The notes: generated by a model from the sequence alone, not told the origin. DNA of 35,880 nt from Betaproteobacteria bacterium (GCA_009779265.1 WREP01000026.1:1-35880); one strand, 5' to 3'; numbered from the stretch's first letter, positions 24,222 to 33,040 are shown. Program-made: numbers and translations.

Positions 24222-26441
24222 ATGGTTTCTGTCGTTCATTCCGTTGCCGCGCAGGCTGATTTCGCAGGCTTTCTCGCCACCCTGGCGGCCGCTTTGCCGG
24301 CGCCGGACGCGGCGACGCTGACGCGCGCCGTCGAATACGCCTGGGAGCGTTACGGTGAGAGTACGTTGAGTAGCGGCGAGCGCATCTGGTCGCACGCCTT
24401 GGGCATGGCGCTGGTCATCGCTGGCCTGAAACTGGATGTCGAGTCGCGCATGGCGGCGGTGCTGTTCGCTATTCCAACGCTGGAAGAGCACGGCCTTGCC
24501 GACATCGAGGCGCAATTCGGCAAGCCGACGGCGCAACTGGTCGGCGGCATATCCCGGCTGAACGGGCTGCGGCCGATCACCCGGGGCTTCGTCGCCGGCA
24601 GCATCGAGGCCGGCGCGGGCAATGCAGCGGAAATGAAGGCGCAGGTCGAAGTGCTGCGCAAGATGTTGCTGTCCATGGTCGAGGACATCCGCGTGGTGCT
24701 GCTGCGTCTGGCCAGCCGGATGCAGACGCTGCGCCACTATGCGGCGCAGCCGAATGAATTGCGCGTGCCGGTGGCGCGCGAGACGCTGGAACTCTACTCG
24801 CCGCTGGCCAACCGGCTCGGGGTCTGGGAATTGAAATGGGAACTGGAGGATTTGTCTTTCCGTTTCCTGCATCCCGACATCTATCGCAAGATCGCCAACA
24901 TGCTCGACGAGAAGCGCAGCGAGCGCGAGCAGTTCATCGTCGAAGCGGTGGACAGGGTGCGGCGGGAACTGGCGGCGGTCGGCATCGACAATCCCGAGGT
25001 CTATGGCCGACCGAAACACATTTACAGCATCTGGAACAAGATGCGCAAAAAAGGCGTGGAATTTGCCGAAGTCCACGACGTGCGCGCCCTGCGCATCATT
25101 GTCGATGACGTCGCGGAGTGCTACACCGCGCTCGGCATCGTGCACGACCTGTGGCACCCGATCCCGAGCGAATTCGACGACTACATCGCCAATCCCAAGG
25201 GCAACAACTACCGCTCGCTGCATACCGCCGTGCGCTGCCCCGACGGGCGCAGCCTGGAAATCCAGATCCGCACCCGGGACATGCATCGCCACGCCGAACT
25301 CGGCGTCGCCGCCCACTGGCGCTACAAGGAAGGCGCCAAGCGCGCGCAGGCGGACGATTACGACGAGAAAATCGCCTGGCTGCGCCTGCTGCTGACCTGG
25401 AAGGACGAAGTCACCGACAGCACGGACTGGATCGACCACTACAAGCAGGCGGCGCTGGACGAAGCCATTTACGTCATCACGCCGCAAGGCAAGGTGGTCG
25501 ATCTGCCGCAGGGGGCGACGCCCATCGACTTCGCCTACCGCGTGCATAGCGATCTCGGCCACCGCTGCCGCGGCGCCAAGGTCGGCGGCCAACTGGTGCC
25601 GCTCAACACGCCGCTGCAAACCGGGCAGCGGGTCGAAATCGTCGCCGCCCGGGAAGGCGGCCCGTCGCGCGACTGGCTCAATGCCTCGCTCGGCTACATC
25701 CATACCAAGAGCGCCCGAACCAAGGTGCGCGCCTGGTTCTCCAATCAGGCCCTGGAAGAAACGCTGAGCGAAGGGCGCGCGCTGATCGCCAAGGAATTGC
25801 AGCGCGCCGGCCAGACCGCCGCCAATATCGACGAACTGGCTCACAAACTCGGTTTCGCGCACGCCGACGACCTGTACATCGCCGCCGCCCGGGGCGACCT
25901 CAGCCAGCGGCAATTCCAGGCCGTGGCGCGGGGCGGCCAGCCCGGCGAAGCGCCACCGCCCGATGAGGTCGTGACCCGGCCAAGCAAACCGGCCAAGGGC
26001 AACCAGGGCATCCTGATCGTCGGCGTGGACAAACTCCTGACCCAACTCGCACGCTGCTGCAAACCGGCGCCGCCGGACGAAATTTGCGGCTTCGTCACCC
26101 GCGGCAAGGGCATTTCCGTGCATCGCGCCGATTGCTCCAACTTCGCCAGCCTGGCCGCCAAGCATCCCGAGCGGGTCATCGAAACCGGCTGGGGCGCCCA
26201 GACCAGCGGCGTCTTCGCCGCCGACATCATTGTCGAGGCGCACGACCGCCAGGGCCTGCTGCGCGACATCTCGGAAATCTTCACCCGCGAAAAACTCAAC
26301 GTCACCGGCGTCAATACCCAGTCCAAACAAGGCAAGGCGCGCATGAGCTTCACCATCGAGATCACCAACCTGCAACACCTGCAACGCACCTTGACGCAGA
26401 TCCACGAGGTCGATGGCGTGGTCGGCGTGCGCCGGGCGTGA
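24222..26441 (+). CDS. relA: RelA-type (p)ppGpp synthetase
   Basis: A 739-residue long RSH protein. The N-terminal hydrolase-like domain has lost the HD metal motif (the region reads MAAVLFAIPTLEEHG), so it should not hydrolyse ppGpp. The synthetase domain carries GRPKHIYSIWNKM and the acidic EFDD motif (Glu317 to Asp320) followed by YIANPKGNNYRSLHT; this acidic form marks monofunctional RelA, while SpoT has RxKD. Then follow a TGS domain (near DLPQGATPIDFAYRVHSDLG), a zinc-finger/CC region with LARCCKPAPPDEI and an ACT domain at the C-terminus. It should make the alarmone at stalled ribosomes. ATG 24222 begins a family-like N-terminus; the open frame extends a little further upstream. Confidence 0.93.
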   Translation: MVSVVHSVAAQADFAGFLATLAAALPAPDAATLTRAVEYAWERYGESTLSSGERIWSHALGMALVIAGLKLDVESRMAAVLFAIPTLEEHGLADIEAQFGKPTAQLVGGISRLNGLRPITRGFVAGSIEAGAGNAAEMKAQVEVLRKMLLSMVEDIRVVLLRLASRMQTLRHYAAQPNELRVPVARETLELYSPLANRLGVWELKWELEDLSFRFLHPDIYRKIANMLDEKRSEREQFIVEAVDRVRRELAAVGIDNPEVYGRPKHIYSIWNKMRKKGVEFAEVHDVRALRIIVDDVAECYTALGIVHDLWHPIPSEFDDYIANPKGNNYRSLHTAVRCPDGRSLEIQIRTRDMHRHAELGVAAHWRYKEGAKRAQADDYDEKIAWLRLLLTWKDEVTDSTDWIDHYKQAALDEAIYVITPQGKVVDLPQGATPIDFAYRVHSDLGHRCRGAKVGGQLVPLNTPLQTGQRVEIVAAREGGPSRDWLNASLGYIHTKSARTKVRAWFSNQALEETLSEGRALIAKELQRAGQTAANIDELAHKLGFAHADDLYIAAARGDLSQRQFQAVARGGQPGEAPPPDEVVTRPSKPAKGNQGILIVGVDKLLTQLARCCKPAPPDEICGFVTRGKGISVHRADCSNFASLAAKHPERVIETGWGAQTSGVFAADIIVEAHDRQGLLRDISEIFTREKLNVTGVNTQSKQGKARMSFTIEITNLQHLQRTLTQIHEVDGVVGVRRA

Positions 26442-26485
26442 GCGGCGGATAGCGGCAGCCGGCGGCAAACCGGGTTGCGCCCGGG

Positions 26486-26525
26486 TTGCGCTTGTCCCGA
26501 TCCATGCTACGATAAATGGATCCAT
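26486..26525 (+). promoter_or_regulatory. Promoter and symmetric operator of the toxin-antitoxin operon
   Basis: A likely promoter has -35 TTGCGC (26486) and -10 TACGAT (26508) with a 16-base spacer. The -10 box lies inside an inverted repeat, GATCCAT (26499-26505) and ATGGATC (26516-26522), with a 10-base spacer; the right arm also forms a 10-bp palindrome ATGGATCCAT (26516-26525). This layout fits autorepression by the antitoxin. The ribosome site AAGGAGG follows before ATG 26553. Confidence 0.6.
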
Positions 26526-26552
26526 CCAACTTACCAAGCGTAAGGAGGCTCC

Positions 26553-26819
26553 ATGATTGAAATGACTTTGACGGCCAAAAACCAATTCACTTTCAACAAA
26601 TCGCTTCTGGAGCATTTGGGCGTGAAAGCGGGCGAAAAAATAGCCATCAAAAAACTCCCCGATGGCAGCATCAATATCAACGCCAGCAAAAAACACCGGA
26701 GCGTCATGGATTTGGCCGGTGCATTGAAGGGGAAAACCGATGTCAAGATGACGATTGAGCAAATAAATCAAGCCATCGCAGACGGCTATGTTGAGCATGG
26801 AATGCGAGGGATGAAGTGA
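26553..26819 (+). CDS. AbrB/SpoVT-type antitoxin
   Basis: An 88-residue protein. The first 45 residues resemble the swapped-hairpin DNA-binding domain of AbrB/MazE proteins (MTLTAKNQFTFNKSLLEHLGVKAGEKIAIKKL). The tail, with MDLAGALKGKTDVKMTIEQI, is the likely toxin-binding part. It would bind and neutralise the PIN-domain protein encoded directly downstream and repress its own promoter at the symmetric site just upstream. The ribosome site AAGGAGG precedes ATG 26553. The stop overlaps the toxin start as GTGA. Base composition is lower in GC than relA. Confidence 0.82.
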   Translation: MIEMTLTAKNQFTFNKSLLEHLGVKAGEKIAIKKLPDGSININASKKHRSVMDLAGALKGKTDVKMTIEQINQAIADGYVEHGMRGMK

Positions 26820-27223
26820 ACGTCGTCATTGATACCAATATCCTGCTTCGATTCATCCTTGCCGATGATGACGAGCAATACAAGTCGGCGCTTGGATTAT
26901 TTGATGAAGCCGACAGCATTACTATCCCCACGGTCGTTTTGTGTGAAACGGTATGGGTTTTACGATCAGCGTACAAAGTTGATCGACAAGAAATCGCCGA
27001 GCAAATCAACGCCATGACCCAGAGCGATAAAATCGTACTCGCCGACGATGAGGTGAACGCGGGCCTTGATCTCCTGAAAGCCGGCGGCGATTTCGCGGAT
27101 GGCGTAGCGGCCTATGTTGGCCGCAAGATGTCGCCCAATGGCGCGGCTGCGTTCGCCTCCTTCGATCAAACCGCTGTGCGCCTGCTCAGCCAGCACGGCC
27201 ATTCAGCGTTCGTCCCCCTGTAG
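26816..27223 (+). CDS. PIN-domain toxin ribonuclease (VapC-like)
   Basis: A 135-residue PIN-domain protein. The acidic active-site residues are Asp6 (VVIDTN), Glu44 (LCETVWVL), Asp92/Asp95 (GDFADGVAAYVG) and Asp117 (ASFDQTA), arranged as in VapC ribonucleases. It would cleave tRNA or other RNA when not bound by the antitoxin. It starts at GTG 26816, overlapping the antitoxin stop by four bases. The pair is a type II toxin-antitoxin module. It sits directly behind relA, but the intergenic promoter suggests independent expression. Confidence 0.84.
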   Translation: MNVVIDTNILLRFILADDDEQYKSALGLFDEADSITIPTVVLCETVWVLRSAYKVDRQEIAEQINAMTQSDKIVLADDEVNAGLDLLKAGGDFADGVAAYVGRKMSPNGAAAFASFDQTAVRLLSQHGHSAFVPL

Positions 27224-27372
27224 CCGGCGCCGGTGGGATGCAGCGCAATCCCGGCAATTTGACCTGGTCGCCCGTCCGCCGAAAAAAACAGCGCGGTCAC
27301 CGTTGCCGATGCCGCGCCGTTGATAACACTCACTTTTTCAATTTGCGCCGCTTGGCATCGGAGGATACAACC

Positions 27373-27402
27373 GGCGGATGGCGGCCTGCGGCCTTATCCG
27401 CC
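27373..27402. repeat. REP-like hairpin
   Basis: A 30-base hairpin has outer arms GGCGGAT and ATCCGCC and an inner GGCC-TGC-GGCC stem. The layout, with a GGCGGATxxGGC head and a GGCCTTATCCGCC tail, closely follows that of enterobacterial REP sequences. It is not followed by a T-run. It lies in the 264-base gap between the PIN toxin gene and the nuclease-like gene. No RAYT transposase gene is in the window. Confidence 0.55.
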
Positions 27403-27487
27403 CTAGCCTGCTACCACTATGTGTTCCAAGGTAAGGTAGGGAAGTTTGCGGTAAAATTCCCAAATTGCATACAGCGGGGTTGTCACA

Positions 27488-28018
27488 ATGGCCAAGGAAA
27501 AAGCCAAAGTCTCTAGTGAGAAGAAGAACCTGAACCGGCTTGCAGGAGAGTTCTTGGTTGCTTCAAGACTCACACACCGAGGCTACATGGTCACTCTTCA
27601 ATGGGGCACAGCTATCGGCTACGACATTCTTGTTTTTGATAAAAAAGGCAATTTTGCCTTTCTTGAGGTTAAGTCCTCTGCTCAACACTCAAAACGATGG
27701 GTTCTTCAAAAGAAGTATGCAACTCCAGAAAATGAAACAATGCCGCCCATTGAAAAACGGTTCATTTGCTGTGTGAATTTGGCAAAGAAAGAAGGACATC
27801 CTGATGTCTATGTATTCCCTGCCAAGGTCGTAGCAGATGGGCTGAAATACTATTTCAGCGGCAAATATCCTAATAGCGACAGCTACCATCTGTCCCTGAA
27901 TTTCAAACCACAGCACAAAACAAAAGAGGACGGCGTCCTGACTGTTGGCGAATATATCAATGCAGATAGTTATTTGGAAAAATTTGATGCATTTGGGATT
28001 GATCCAGTCACCACTTAA
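27488..28018 (+). CDS. PD-(D/E)XK nuclease-like orphan protein
   Basis: A 176-residue protein with a probable restriction-endonuclease-like core in its first 65 residues: LAGEFLVASRLTHRGY with Glu21, then GYDILVF with Asp46, then FLEVKSS with Glu60 and Lys62. This order (E...D...ExK) matches PD-(D/E)XK nucleases of the small-endonuclease group. The rest (residues 85-176) is not recognised. No methyltransferase, helicase or partner gene is adjacent. The gene is visibly AT-richer than relA and ppk, with codons such as AAA, GAT and CTT common, suggesting transfer. The upstream ribosome site is weak (GGGG about nine bases before ATG). Function inferred only from motifs. Confidence 0.65.
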   Translation: MAKEKAKVSSEKKNLNRLAGEFLVASRLTHRGYMVTLQWGTAIGYDILVFDKKGNFAFLEVKSSAQHSKRWVLQKKYATPENETMPPIEKRFICCVNLAKKEGHPDVYVFPAKVVADGLKYYFSGKYPNSDSYHLSLNFKPQHKTKEDGVLTVGEYINADSYLEKFDAFGIDPVTT

Positions 28019-28120
28019 TCACCGTCTTAAAAAGCTGGAAAGTAGCGAAAAACAGGGGGTGCCCGGTTACATCGTTCTTGATCTGAAAACGGAATAACCA
28101 ACCTGACGGTGTCAAGCAAT

Positions 28121-29098
28121 TCAGTGTGGCCGCGTGGCAGGCGCAATTAGAGGGCGTTTCTCGCCATATTTTTTCGCTTTTTTGTACCATATTGCCGCTT
28201 CGGCATCATCCTTGGACACGCCCCGGCCTGTTTCATACATGTATCCAAGGAGAAATTGGGCATACGCATCCCCTGGTTCCGCTGTTTTGCGATACCGAAA
28301 GGCCCGACCATTAAACTGGAACACAGCATACGTATCCCTTGGTTCCGCTGCCTTGCGATACAACTCCGCTGCCTTACAGTACCAAGCCGCAGCCTCGGTA
28401 TGGTCTTGCGTCACACCCCGACCTTTTTCGTACGCGCGTCCAAGGCAGTATTGGGCATGCGCATCGCCCTGTTCCGCTGCCTTGCGATATGACTCCACTG
28501 CCCTACGGTACCAGGTCGCGGCCTCGGCATGATCCTGCGTCACACCACAACCTTTTTCGTACGCGCGTCCAAGGCAGTGTTGGGCATGCGCATCGCCCTG
28601 TTCCGCTGCCTTGCGATATGACTCCGCTGCCCTACGGTACCAAGTCGCGGCCTCGGCATGATCCTGCGTCACACGAAAACCTTCTTCGTAGCAGAATCCA
28701 AGCCAGTCTTGGGCATCCGCATGGCCCTGTTCGGCTGCCTTGCGATACCACTTCACCGCTTCGGCGTCATCCATGGGGACGCCTTTACCGACGTTGTACA
28801 TCCATCCAAGTTTGTATTGGGCTATCGCATCTCCCTGCTCCGCTGCCTTGTGGTACCACTTCACCGCTTCGGCGTCATCCAGAGGGACGCATTGACCCCA
28901 CTCATACATCCATCCAAGCTTGTATTGGGCGTCAACATATCCCTGTTTCGCCGCCTTGCGAAACCAGTTCGCGGCCTTGGTTTCGTCTTGCGTCACACCG
29001 CAACCTTCGAGGTACATCAGGCCAAGGTCGTTTTGGGCTTTGGCATCCCCTTGCTCGGCTGCCTGTGTCACGGCCTCGACATCTTGCGCTTGGGCCAT
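28121..29098 (-). CDS. Sel1-repeat protein with expanded 43-residue units
   Basis: A 325-residue protein made of about seven Sel1-like repeats (pattern A-E-Q-G-x-A-x-A-Q-x-x-L-G-x-x-Y-x-x-G-x-G-V). The first repeats have the normal 36-residue spacing (WYRKAAEQGDAxAQ). The central three units have 43 residues, with a WYRRAAESYRKAAEQ insert. In DNA these are a 129-bp unit; units starting at 28424 and 28553 differ at only about five positions, so they are a recent duplication. No signal peptide is seen, so the protein is probably cytoplasmic, a protein-protein interaction scaffold. The start ATG 29098 has GAAGGAAG five bases upstream. The last repeat before the C-terminus (residues near 240-270) is degenerate. 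It is convergent with the nuclease-like gene. Confidence 0.85.
   Translation of the reverse strand: MAQAQDVEAVTQAAEQGDAKAQNDLGLMYLEGCGVTQDETKAANWFRKAAKQGYVDAQYKLGWMYEWGQCVPLDDAEAVKWYHKAAEQGDAIAQYKLGWMYNVGKGVPMDDAEAVKWYRKAAEQGHADAQDWLGFCYEEGFRVTQDHAEAATWYRRAAESYRKAAEQGDAHAQHCLGRAYEKGCGVTQDHAEAATWYRRAVESYRKAAEQGDAHAQYCLGRAYEKGRGVTQDHTEAAAWYCKAAELYRKAAEPRDTYAVFQFNGRAFRYRKTAEPGDAYAQFLLGYMYETGRGVSKDDAEAAIWYKKAKKYGEKRPLIAPATRPH
28424..28681. repeat. Two tandem 129-bp units inside the Sel1-repeat gene
   Basis: Segments 28424-28552 and 28553-28681 match along their whole length, with about five base differences visible by eye (for example CAGTATTGG versus CAGTGTTGG and CCACTGCC versus CCGCTGCC). The period of 129 is a multiple of three and keeps the frame. 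A third, more divergent unit follows. Confidence 0.8.
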
Positions 29099-29142
29099 TC
29101 ATTCTTCCTTCATTGTTTTTGAAAACCCGGGGCCACAGGGCC

Positions 29143-29223
29143 GTAGGCTAATGGGTAGAGCGAAGCGAAACCCAGCATTGCAGGCAAGTTGCCGGGATTA
29201 CGCTGCGCTTCATCACAGCCTGC
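29143..29223. repeat. Imperfect palindromic intergenic repeat
   Basis: The left arm GTAGGCTAATGGGTAGAGCG and the right arm (reverse complement beginning GGCAGGCTGTGATGAAGCGC) pair imperfectly over about 30 bases around a short GC-poor loop. The core GAGCGAAGCGAAACCC resembles a repeat I recall as frequent between genes in Rhodocyclales and other betaproteobacteria. It lies between the Sel1 gene start and the end of ppk, both on the minus strand. A degenerate relative is at 35713-35749. Confidence 0.5.
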
Positions 29224-29254
29224 CGTGCTTGCGCTCAAGCCATCCTGCGGGCTT

Positions 29255-31333
29255 TCAGCCGCCGAGCATCAGCATCAATTCGCCCTGGGCGTTGTGCGGC
29301 TTGTTGCGGGAGCGGCGGCGGCGCTGGTAGGCGCCTTCGCTGTTCATGTCCCAGCTTTGCTGGTTGTCGGCCAGATAGAACTTGAGTCCTTCGCTGATGA
29401 CGCGCTTTTTCAGCTTGGGGTCGAGGATGGGGAAGGCCAGTTCGATGCGCTTGAAGAAATTGCGTTCCATCCAGTCGGCGGAGGAGAGGTAGACCTTTTC
29501 CTCGCCGCCGGCAAAGAAGTAGAAGATGCGGTGGTGTTCGAGGAAGCGGCCAATGATGGAGCGCACCCGGATGTTTTCCGACAGTCCTTCAACGCCGGGG
29601 CGCAGGGCGCAGACGCCGCGGACGATGAGGTCGATCTGGACGCCGGCCTGGGAGGCGCTGTAGAGGGCGTCGATGACTTCCGGTTCGAGCAGCGAGTTCA
29701 TCTTGGCGACGATGATGGCTTTACCGCCGTTGCGGGCTGCTTCGGCTTCGGCTTGGATCGCCTTGATGACGTTCGGTTGCAGGGTGAAGGGCGCCTGCCA
29801 CAGGTGTTTCAGGGAGAGCGCCTTGCCCAGGCCGGTGAGTTGCTTGAAGACTTCGCTGACGTCCTGGGTGATTTCATCGTTGGCCGTCATCAGGCCGAAA
29901 TCGGTGTACAGGCGGGCGGTGCGCGGGTGGTAGTTGCCGGTGCCGAGGTGGGCGTAGCGTTTGAGGGCGCCGTCCTCGCGGCGGACGATGAGGAGCGCCT
30001 TGGCGTGCGTCTTGTAGCCGACCACGCCATAAACGACGTGGGCGCCGACTTCTTCGAGCTTGGTCGCCCAGCTGATATTGGCTTCTTCGTCGAAGCGCGC
30101 CATGAGTTCGACGACGACGGTGACTTCCTTGCCGTTGCGGGCGGCGCTTATCAGCGACTGCATTAGCACCGAGTCGGTGCCGGTGCGGTAAACCGTCATC
30201 TTGATCGCCACCACTTGCGGGTCGGCGGCGGCCTGATTGAGCAGTTCGATGACCGGGGCGAAGGACTGGTAGGGATGGTGCAGCAGCAGGTCGGAGCGGC
30301 GGATGCTGTCGAAAATGTTGGCGCCCTTGCCAGCCGCTTTGGGTAGACCCGGGGTGAAGGGGGCGAATTTCATCTCCGGACGATCCACCCAGTCTGGCAC
30401 CTGCATCAGGCGAACCAGGTTGACCGGGCCGTTGACGCGGTAAAGATCGGCTTCCTTGAGGCCGAACTGGGCGAGCAGAAAATCGGTCATTGCCGGCGAG
30501 CAGTTGTCGGCTACTTCGAGGCGCACGGCGTCGCCGAAGTGGCGGTGCGGCAATTCGCCTTGCAGTTTGGTGCGCAGGTTGGTGACTTCTTCCTCGTCGA
30601 CGAACAGGTCGGAATTGCGGGTGACGCGGAACTGGTAGCAGCCCAGCACATTCATGCCGGTGAACATCTCGCCGACGAATTCGTGCAGCACCGAGGAGAG
30701 AAAGACGAAACCGTATTCGACGCCGGCCAGTTCCTCGGGCAGGCGGATGACGCGCGGCAGCACGCGCGGCGCCTGGACGATGGCGGCATTGGAATTGCGG
30801 CCGAAGGCATCCTTGCCTTCGAGTTCGATGGCGAAATTGAGGCTCTTGTTGAGCACCTTGGGGAAGGGGTGCGAGTGATCGAGGCCGATGGGCGTCAGCA
30901 CCGGCACCGTTTCGTGCAGGAAATAGTCGCGGATCCATTCGCGCTGCGCCTCGGTCCAGTCCGAGCGGCGCAGGAAGTGGATGTTGTGCTCTTCGAGCGC
31001 CGGCAGGATGATATCGTTGAGATGCTGGTACTGCTCGGCGACGATGGCGCGGGCCTCGGCCGATACCAGGCGAAAGGCTTCCTGCGGCGTCTTGCCGTCG
31101 CTGGTGACGATCGCCGTATTGGCCCGCACCTGCTCCTTGAGGCCGGCCATGCGGATTTCAAAAAATTCGTCGAGATTGCTTGAAACGATGCACAAAAAAC
31201 GCAGGCGCTCCAGCAGGGGCATCCGCCTGTCCTGAGCCTGGGCGAGAACGCGCCGGTTGAAAGCGAGCAGGCCGAGTTCGCGGTTGAGATAATTTTCGGC
31301 CGGGAAGCGGGAGTTCGGATAGGGATGTTTCAT
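29255..31333 (-). CDS. ppk1: Polyphosphate kinase 1
   Basis: A 692-residue polyphosphate kinase of the Ppk1 family, making and degrading polyphosphate from ATP. N-terminal domain [15 protein letters not shown]; central [15 protein letters not shown]; phospholipase-D-like core with the phosphorylated His443 in [11 protein letters not shown]; the second active-site His600/His601 in [26 protein letters not shown] and [11 protein letters not shown] are all intact, and the length is normal. It is encoded divergently from rimO; the start at 31333 is the first ATG with the family-typical N-terminus. The ORF ends at 29255 just beside an intergenic repeat. relA lies about 2.8 kb away across the accessory island. 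Confidence 0.94.
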   Translation of the reverse strand: MKHPYPNSRFPAENYLNRELGLLAFNRRVLAQAQDRRMPLLERLRFLCIVSSNLDEFFEIRMAGLKEQVRANTAIVTSDGKTPQEAFRLVSAEARAIVAEQYQHLNDIILPALEEHNIHFLRRSDWTEAQREWIRDYFLHETVPVLTPIGLDHSHPFPKVLNKSLNFAIELEGKDAFGRNSNAAIVQAPRVLPRVIRLPEELAGVEYGFVFLSSVLHEFVGEMFTGMNVLGCYQFRVTRNSDLFVDEEEVTNLRTKLQGELPHRHFGDAVRLEVADNCSPAMTDFLLAQFGLKEADLYRVNGPVNLVRLMQVPDWVDRPEMKFAPFTPGLPKAAGKGANIFDSIRRSDLLLHHPYQSFAPVIELLNQAAADPQVVAIKMTVYRTGTDSVLMQSLISAARNGKEVTVVVELMARFDEEANISWATKLEEVGAHVVYGVVGYKTHAKALLIVRREDGALKRYAHLGTGNYHPRTARLYTDFGLMTANDEITQDVSEVFKQLTGLGKALSLKHLWQAPFTLQPNVIKAIQAEAEAARNGGKAIIVAKMNSLLEPEVIDALYSASQAGVQIDLIVRGVCALRPGVEGLSENIRVRSIIGRFLEHHRIFYFFAGGEEKVYLSSADWMERNFFKRIELAFPILDPKLKKRVISEGLKFYLADNQQSWDMNSEGAYQRRRRSRNKPHNAQGELMLMLGG

Positions 31334-31439
31334 GGCGAATTCCGTATAAGTCCTTCGAGTATAGGCTTCAATCCCAACATTTTGTGCGCTCTTATGGCCG
31401 CGTCAGGGCGTCTGGTTCTGTTGACCGGCCCGTTCGGTC

Positions 31440-31458
31440 GTAAAATGCCAAATTTTAC
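31440..31458. promoter_or_regulatory. Inverted repeat in the rimO leader
   Basis: GTAAAAT and ATTTTAC flank a 5-base spacer, 28 bases before the rimO start. The left arm includes a TAAAAT that could be a -10 box; TTGACC lies 14 bases before it, which is too short for a standard spacer. Possible operator or promoter of rimO, weakly supported. Confidence 0.3.
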
Positions 31459-31486
31459 CGGCTGGGCCGGACAAGGTTTCATCCCC

Positions 31487-32830
31487 ATGACTTTTATCAG
31501 CAAGACGCCGACAGTCGGCTTCGTTTCACTGGGTTGCCCCAAAGCTGGGAGCGATGCCGAGCTGATCCTGACCCGGCTGCGGGCCGAGGGTTACGAGATT
31601 TCGCCGAGCCACGAAGAATCCGATCTGGTTATCGTCAATACCTGCGGCTTCATCGAAGCCGCCGTCGAGGAATCGCTCGACGCCATCGGCGAGGCATTGG
31701 CCGAAAACGGCAAGGTCATCGTTACCGGCTGCCTCGGCGCCAAGGGCGACACCGTGCGTACTGCCCATCCCTCGGTGCTGGCCGTGACCGGCCCGCATGC
31801 GCTGGAAGAGGTGATGGGGCATGTGCATCGGCATCTGCCCAAGCCGCACGACCCCTATGCCGACCTCGTGCCGGCGCAGGGCATCCGCCTGACGCCGACG
31901 CATTTCGCCTATCTGAAAATTTCCGAAGGCTGTAACCACGGCTGCACCTTTTGCATCATTCCCGCGTTGCGCGGCCCGCTCGTTTCGCGCCCGGTCGGCG
32001 ACGTGCTGGCCGAAGCCGAAAATCTGGCGCGCGCCGGGGTCAGGGAAATTCTCGTCATCGCCCAGGACACCAGCGCCTACGGCGTCGATCTCAAGTACCG
32101 CACGCACTTCTGGGGCGGCCGCCCGGTCAAGACGCGGCTCAAGGAATTGTGCGAGGCGCTTTCCAGCTTCGGCATCTGGGTCCGGCTGCACTACGTCTAT
32201 CCTTACCCTTCGGTCGACGACGTCATTCCGCTGATGGCCGAGGGCAAAATCCTGCCCTATCTGGATGTGCCCTTTCAGCACGCCAGCCCGCGCATACTCC
32301 AGGCCATGAAGCGCCCGGCCTCGGCCGAAAACATGCTGGAACGCATCGCCAAATGGCGCGAGATTTGCCCGGAAATCGTCATCCGCTCGACCTTCATCAC
32401 CGGCTTCCCCGGCGAGACGGATGCCGATTTCGAGCAGTTGATCCAGTTTCTCGAAGAAGCCCGGCTTGACCGCGTCGGCGCCTTTGCCTACTCGCCGGTC
32501 GATGGCGCGCGGGCCAACGACCTGCCCGGCCTGCCGCCGGAAACGGTGCGCGAGGATCGCCGACGCTGGCTGATGCAGGTGCAGGAGGACATTTCCGCCG
32601 ACAAGCTGGCGGCCAAAATCGACAGCGTGATTGAAGTGCTGGTCGACGAGGTTGACGAAGAAGGCACGATCGCCCGTTCCCAAGCCGACGCCCCGGAAAT
32701 CGACGGCCTCGTCTATCTCGACGGCCATTTCGCCGCAGCGCCCGGCGATTTCCTGCAAGTCCGCGTCGTCGACGCCGATCATCACGATCTCTACGCCGAG
32801 CCGGTCGGGCAGGGCAGGGTAAACGCATGA
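31487..32830 (+). CDS. rimO: Ribosomal protein S12 methylthiotransferase RimO
   Basis: A 447-residue radical SAM enzyme adding a methylthio group to Asp of ribosomal protein S12. The N-terminal methylthiotransferase domain has Cys17 in SLGCPKA, Cys53 in NTCGF and Cys82 in TGCLGAKG. The radical SAM cluster motif is Cys149, Cys153, Cys156 (CNHGCTFC). The C-terminal TRAM domain follows from about residue 380. The GSDAE after SLGCPKA replaces the more common LVDSE-type sequence; the cluster cysteines are kept. ATG 31487 gives the family N-terminus; the open frame extends to 31325, inside the divergent ppk promoter region, and is rejected. The promoter region contains an inverted repeat at 31440-31458. 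Confidence 0.93.
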   Translation: MTFISKTPTVGFVSLGCPKAGSDAELILTRLRAEGYEISPSHEESDLVIVNTCGFIEAAVEESLDAIGEALAENGKVIVTGCLGAKGDTVRTAHPSVLAVTGPHALEEVMGHVHRHLPKPHDPYADLVPAQGIRLTPTHFAYLKISEGCNHGCTFCIIPALRGPLVSRPVGDVLAEAENLARAGVREILVIAQDTSAYGVDLKYRTHFWGGRPVKTRLKELCEALSSFGIWVRLHYVYPYPSVDDVIPLMAEGKILPYLDVPFQHASPRILQAMKRPASAENMLERIAKWREICPEIVIRSTFITGFPGETDADFEQLIQFLEEARLDRVGAFAYSPVDGARANDLPGLPPETVREDRRRWLMQVQEDISADKLAAKIDSVIEVLVDEVDEEGTIARSQADAPEIDGLVYLDGHFAAAPGDFLQVRVVDADHHDLYAEPVGQGRVNA

Positions 32831-32858
32831 ATGGTTCAGGGCGAAAAATTCTCCGGCT

Positions 32859-33026
32859 CCCCTCCCCCCTCGCGGGGGAGGGGCCGGGGGAGAGGGGGAG
32901 GTGGCAAGAGGTTCAAACTCCTCCCGACAGAGGACTACGGGTTTACGGGCCTTGCCAAACCCGCCACTCGCTCCCATCTGCACCTCCCCCTCTCCCCAAC
33001 CCCTCACCCCCGCGAGGGGGGAGGGG
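32859..33026. repeat. Long GC-rich inverted repeat between rimO and the FAD oxidase
   Basis: Two arms of about 43-44 bases (32859-32901 and 32983-33026), rich in runs of C and G, are reverse complements with only a few mismatches and gaps; the outer ends CCCCTCCCCCCTCGCG and CGCGAGGGGGGAGGGG match exactly. An 81-base loop separates them. The element fills most of the 210-base gap. It could form a very stable RNA hairpin just ahead of the next gene's ribosome site (AAGGA at 33031-33035). It resembles dispersed GC-rich palindromic repeats that I recall in proteobacteria. Confidence 0.7.
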
Positions 33027-33040
33027 CTTCAAGGACACCC

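Noticed and set aside
24123..26798. 891-codon open frame on the minus strand
   Set aside because: It is antisense to relA, whose synthetase, TGS and ACT motifs are clear. The frame has no family motif.
28338..28690. Regular 129-base repeats as a CRISPR array
   Set aside because: The units are coding, in frame, and make Sel1 repeats; there are no alternating repeats and unique spacers.
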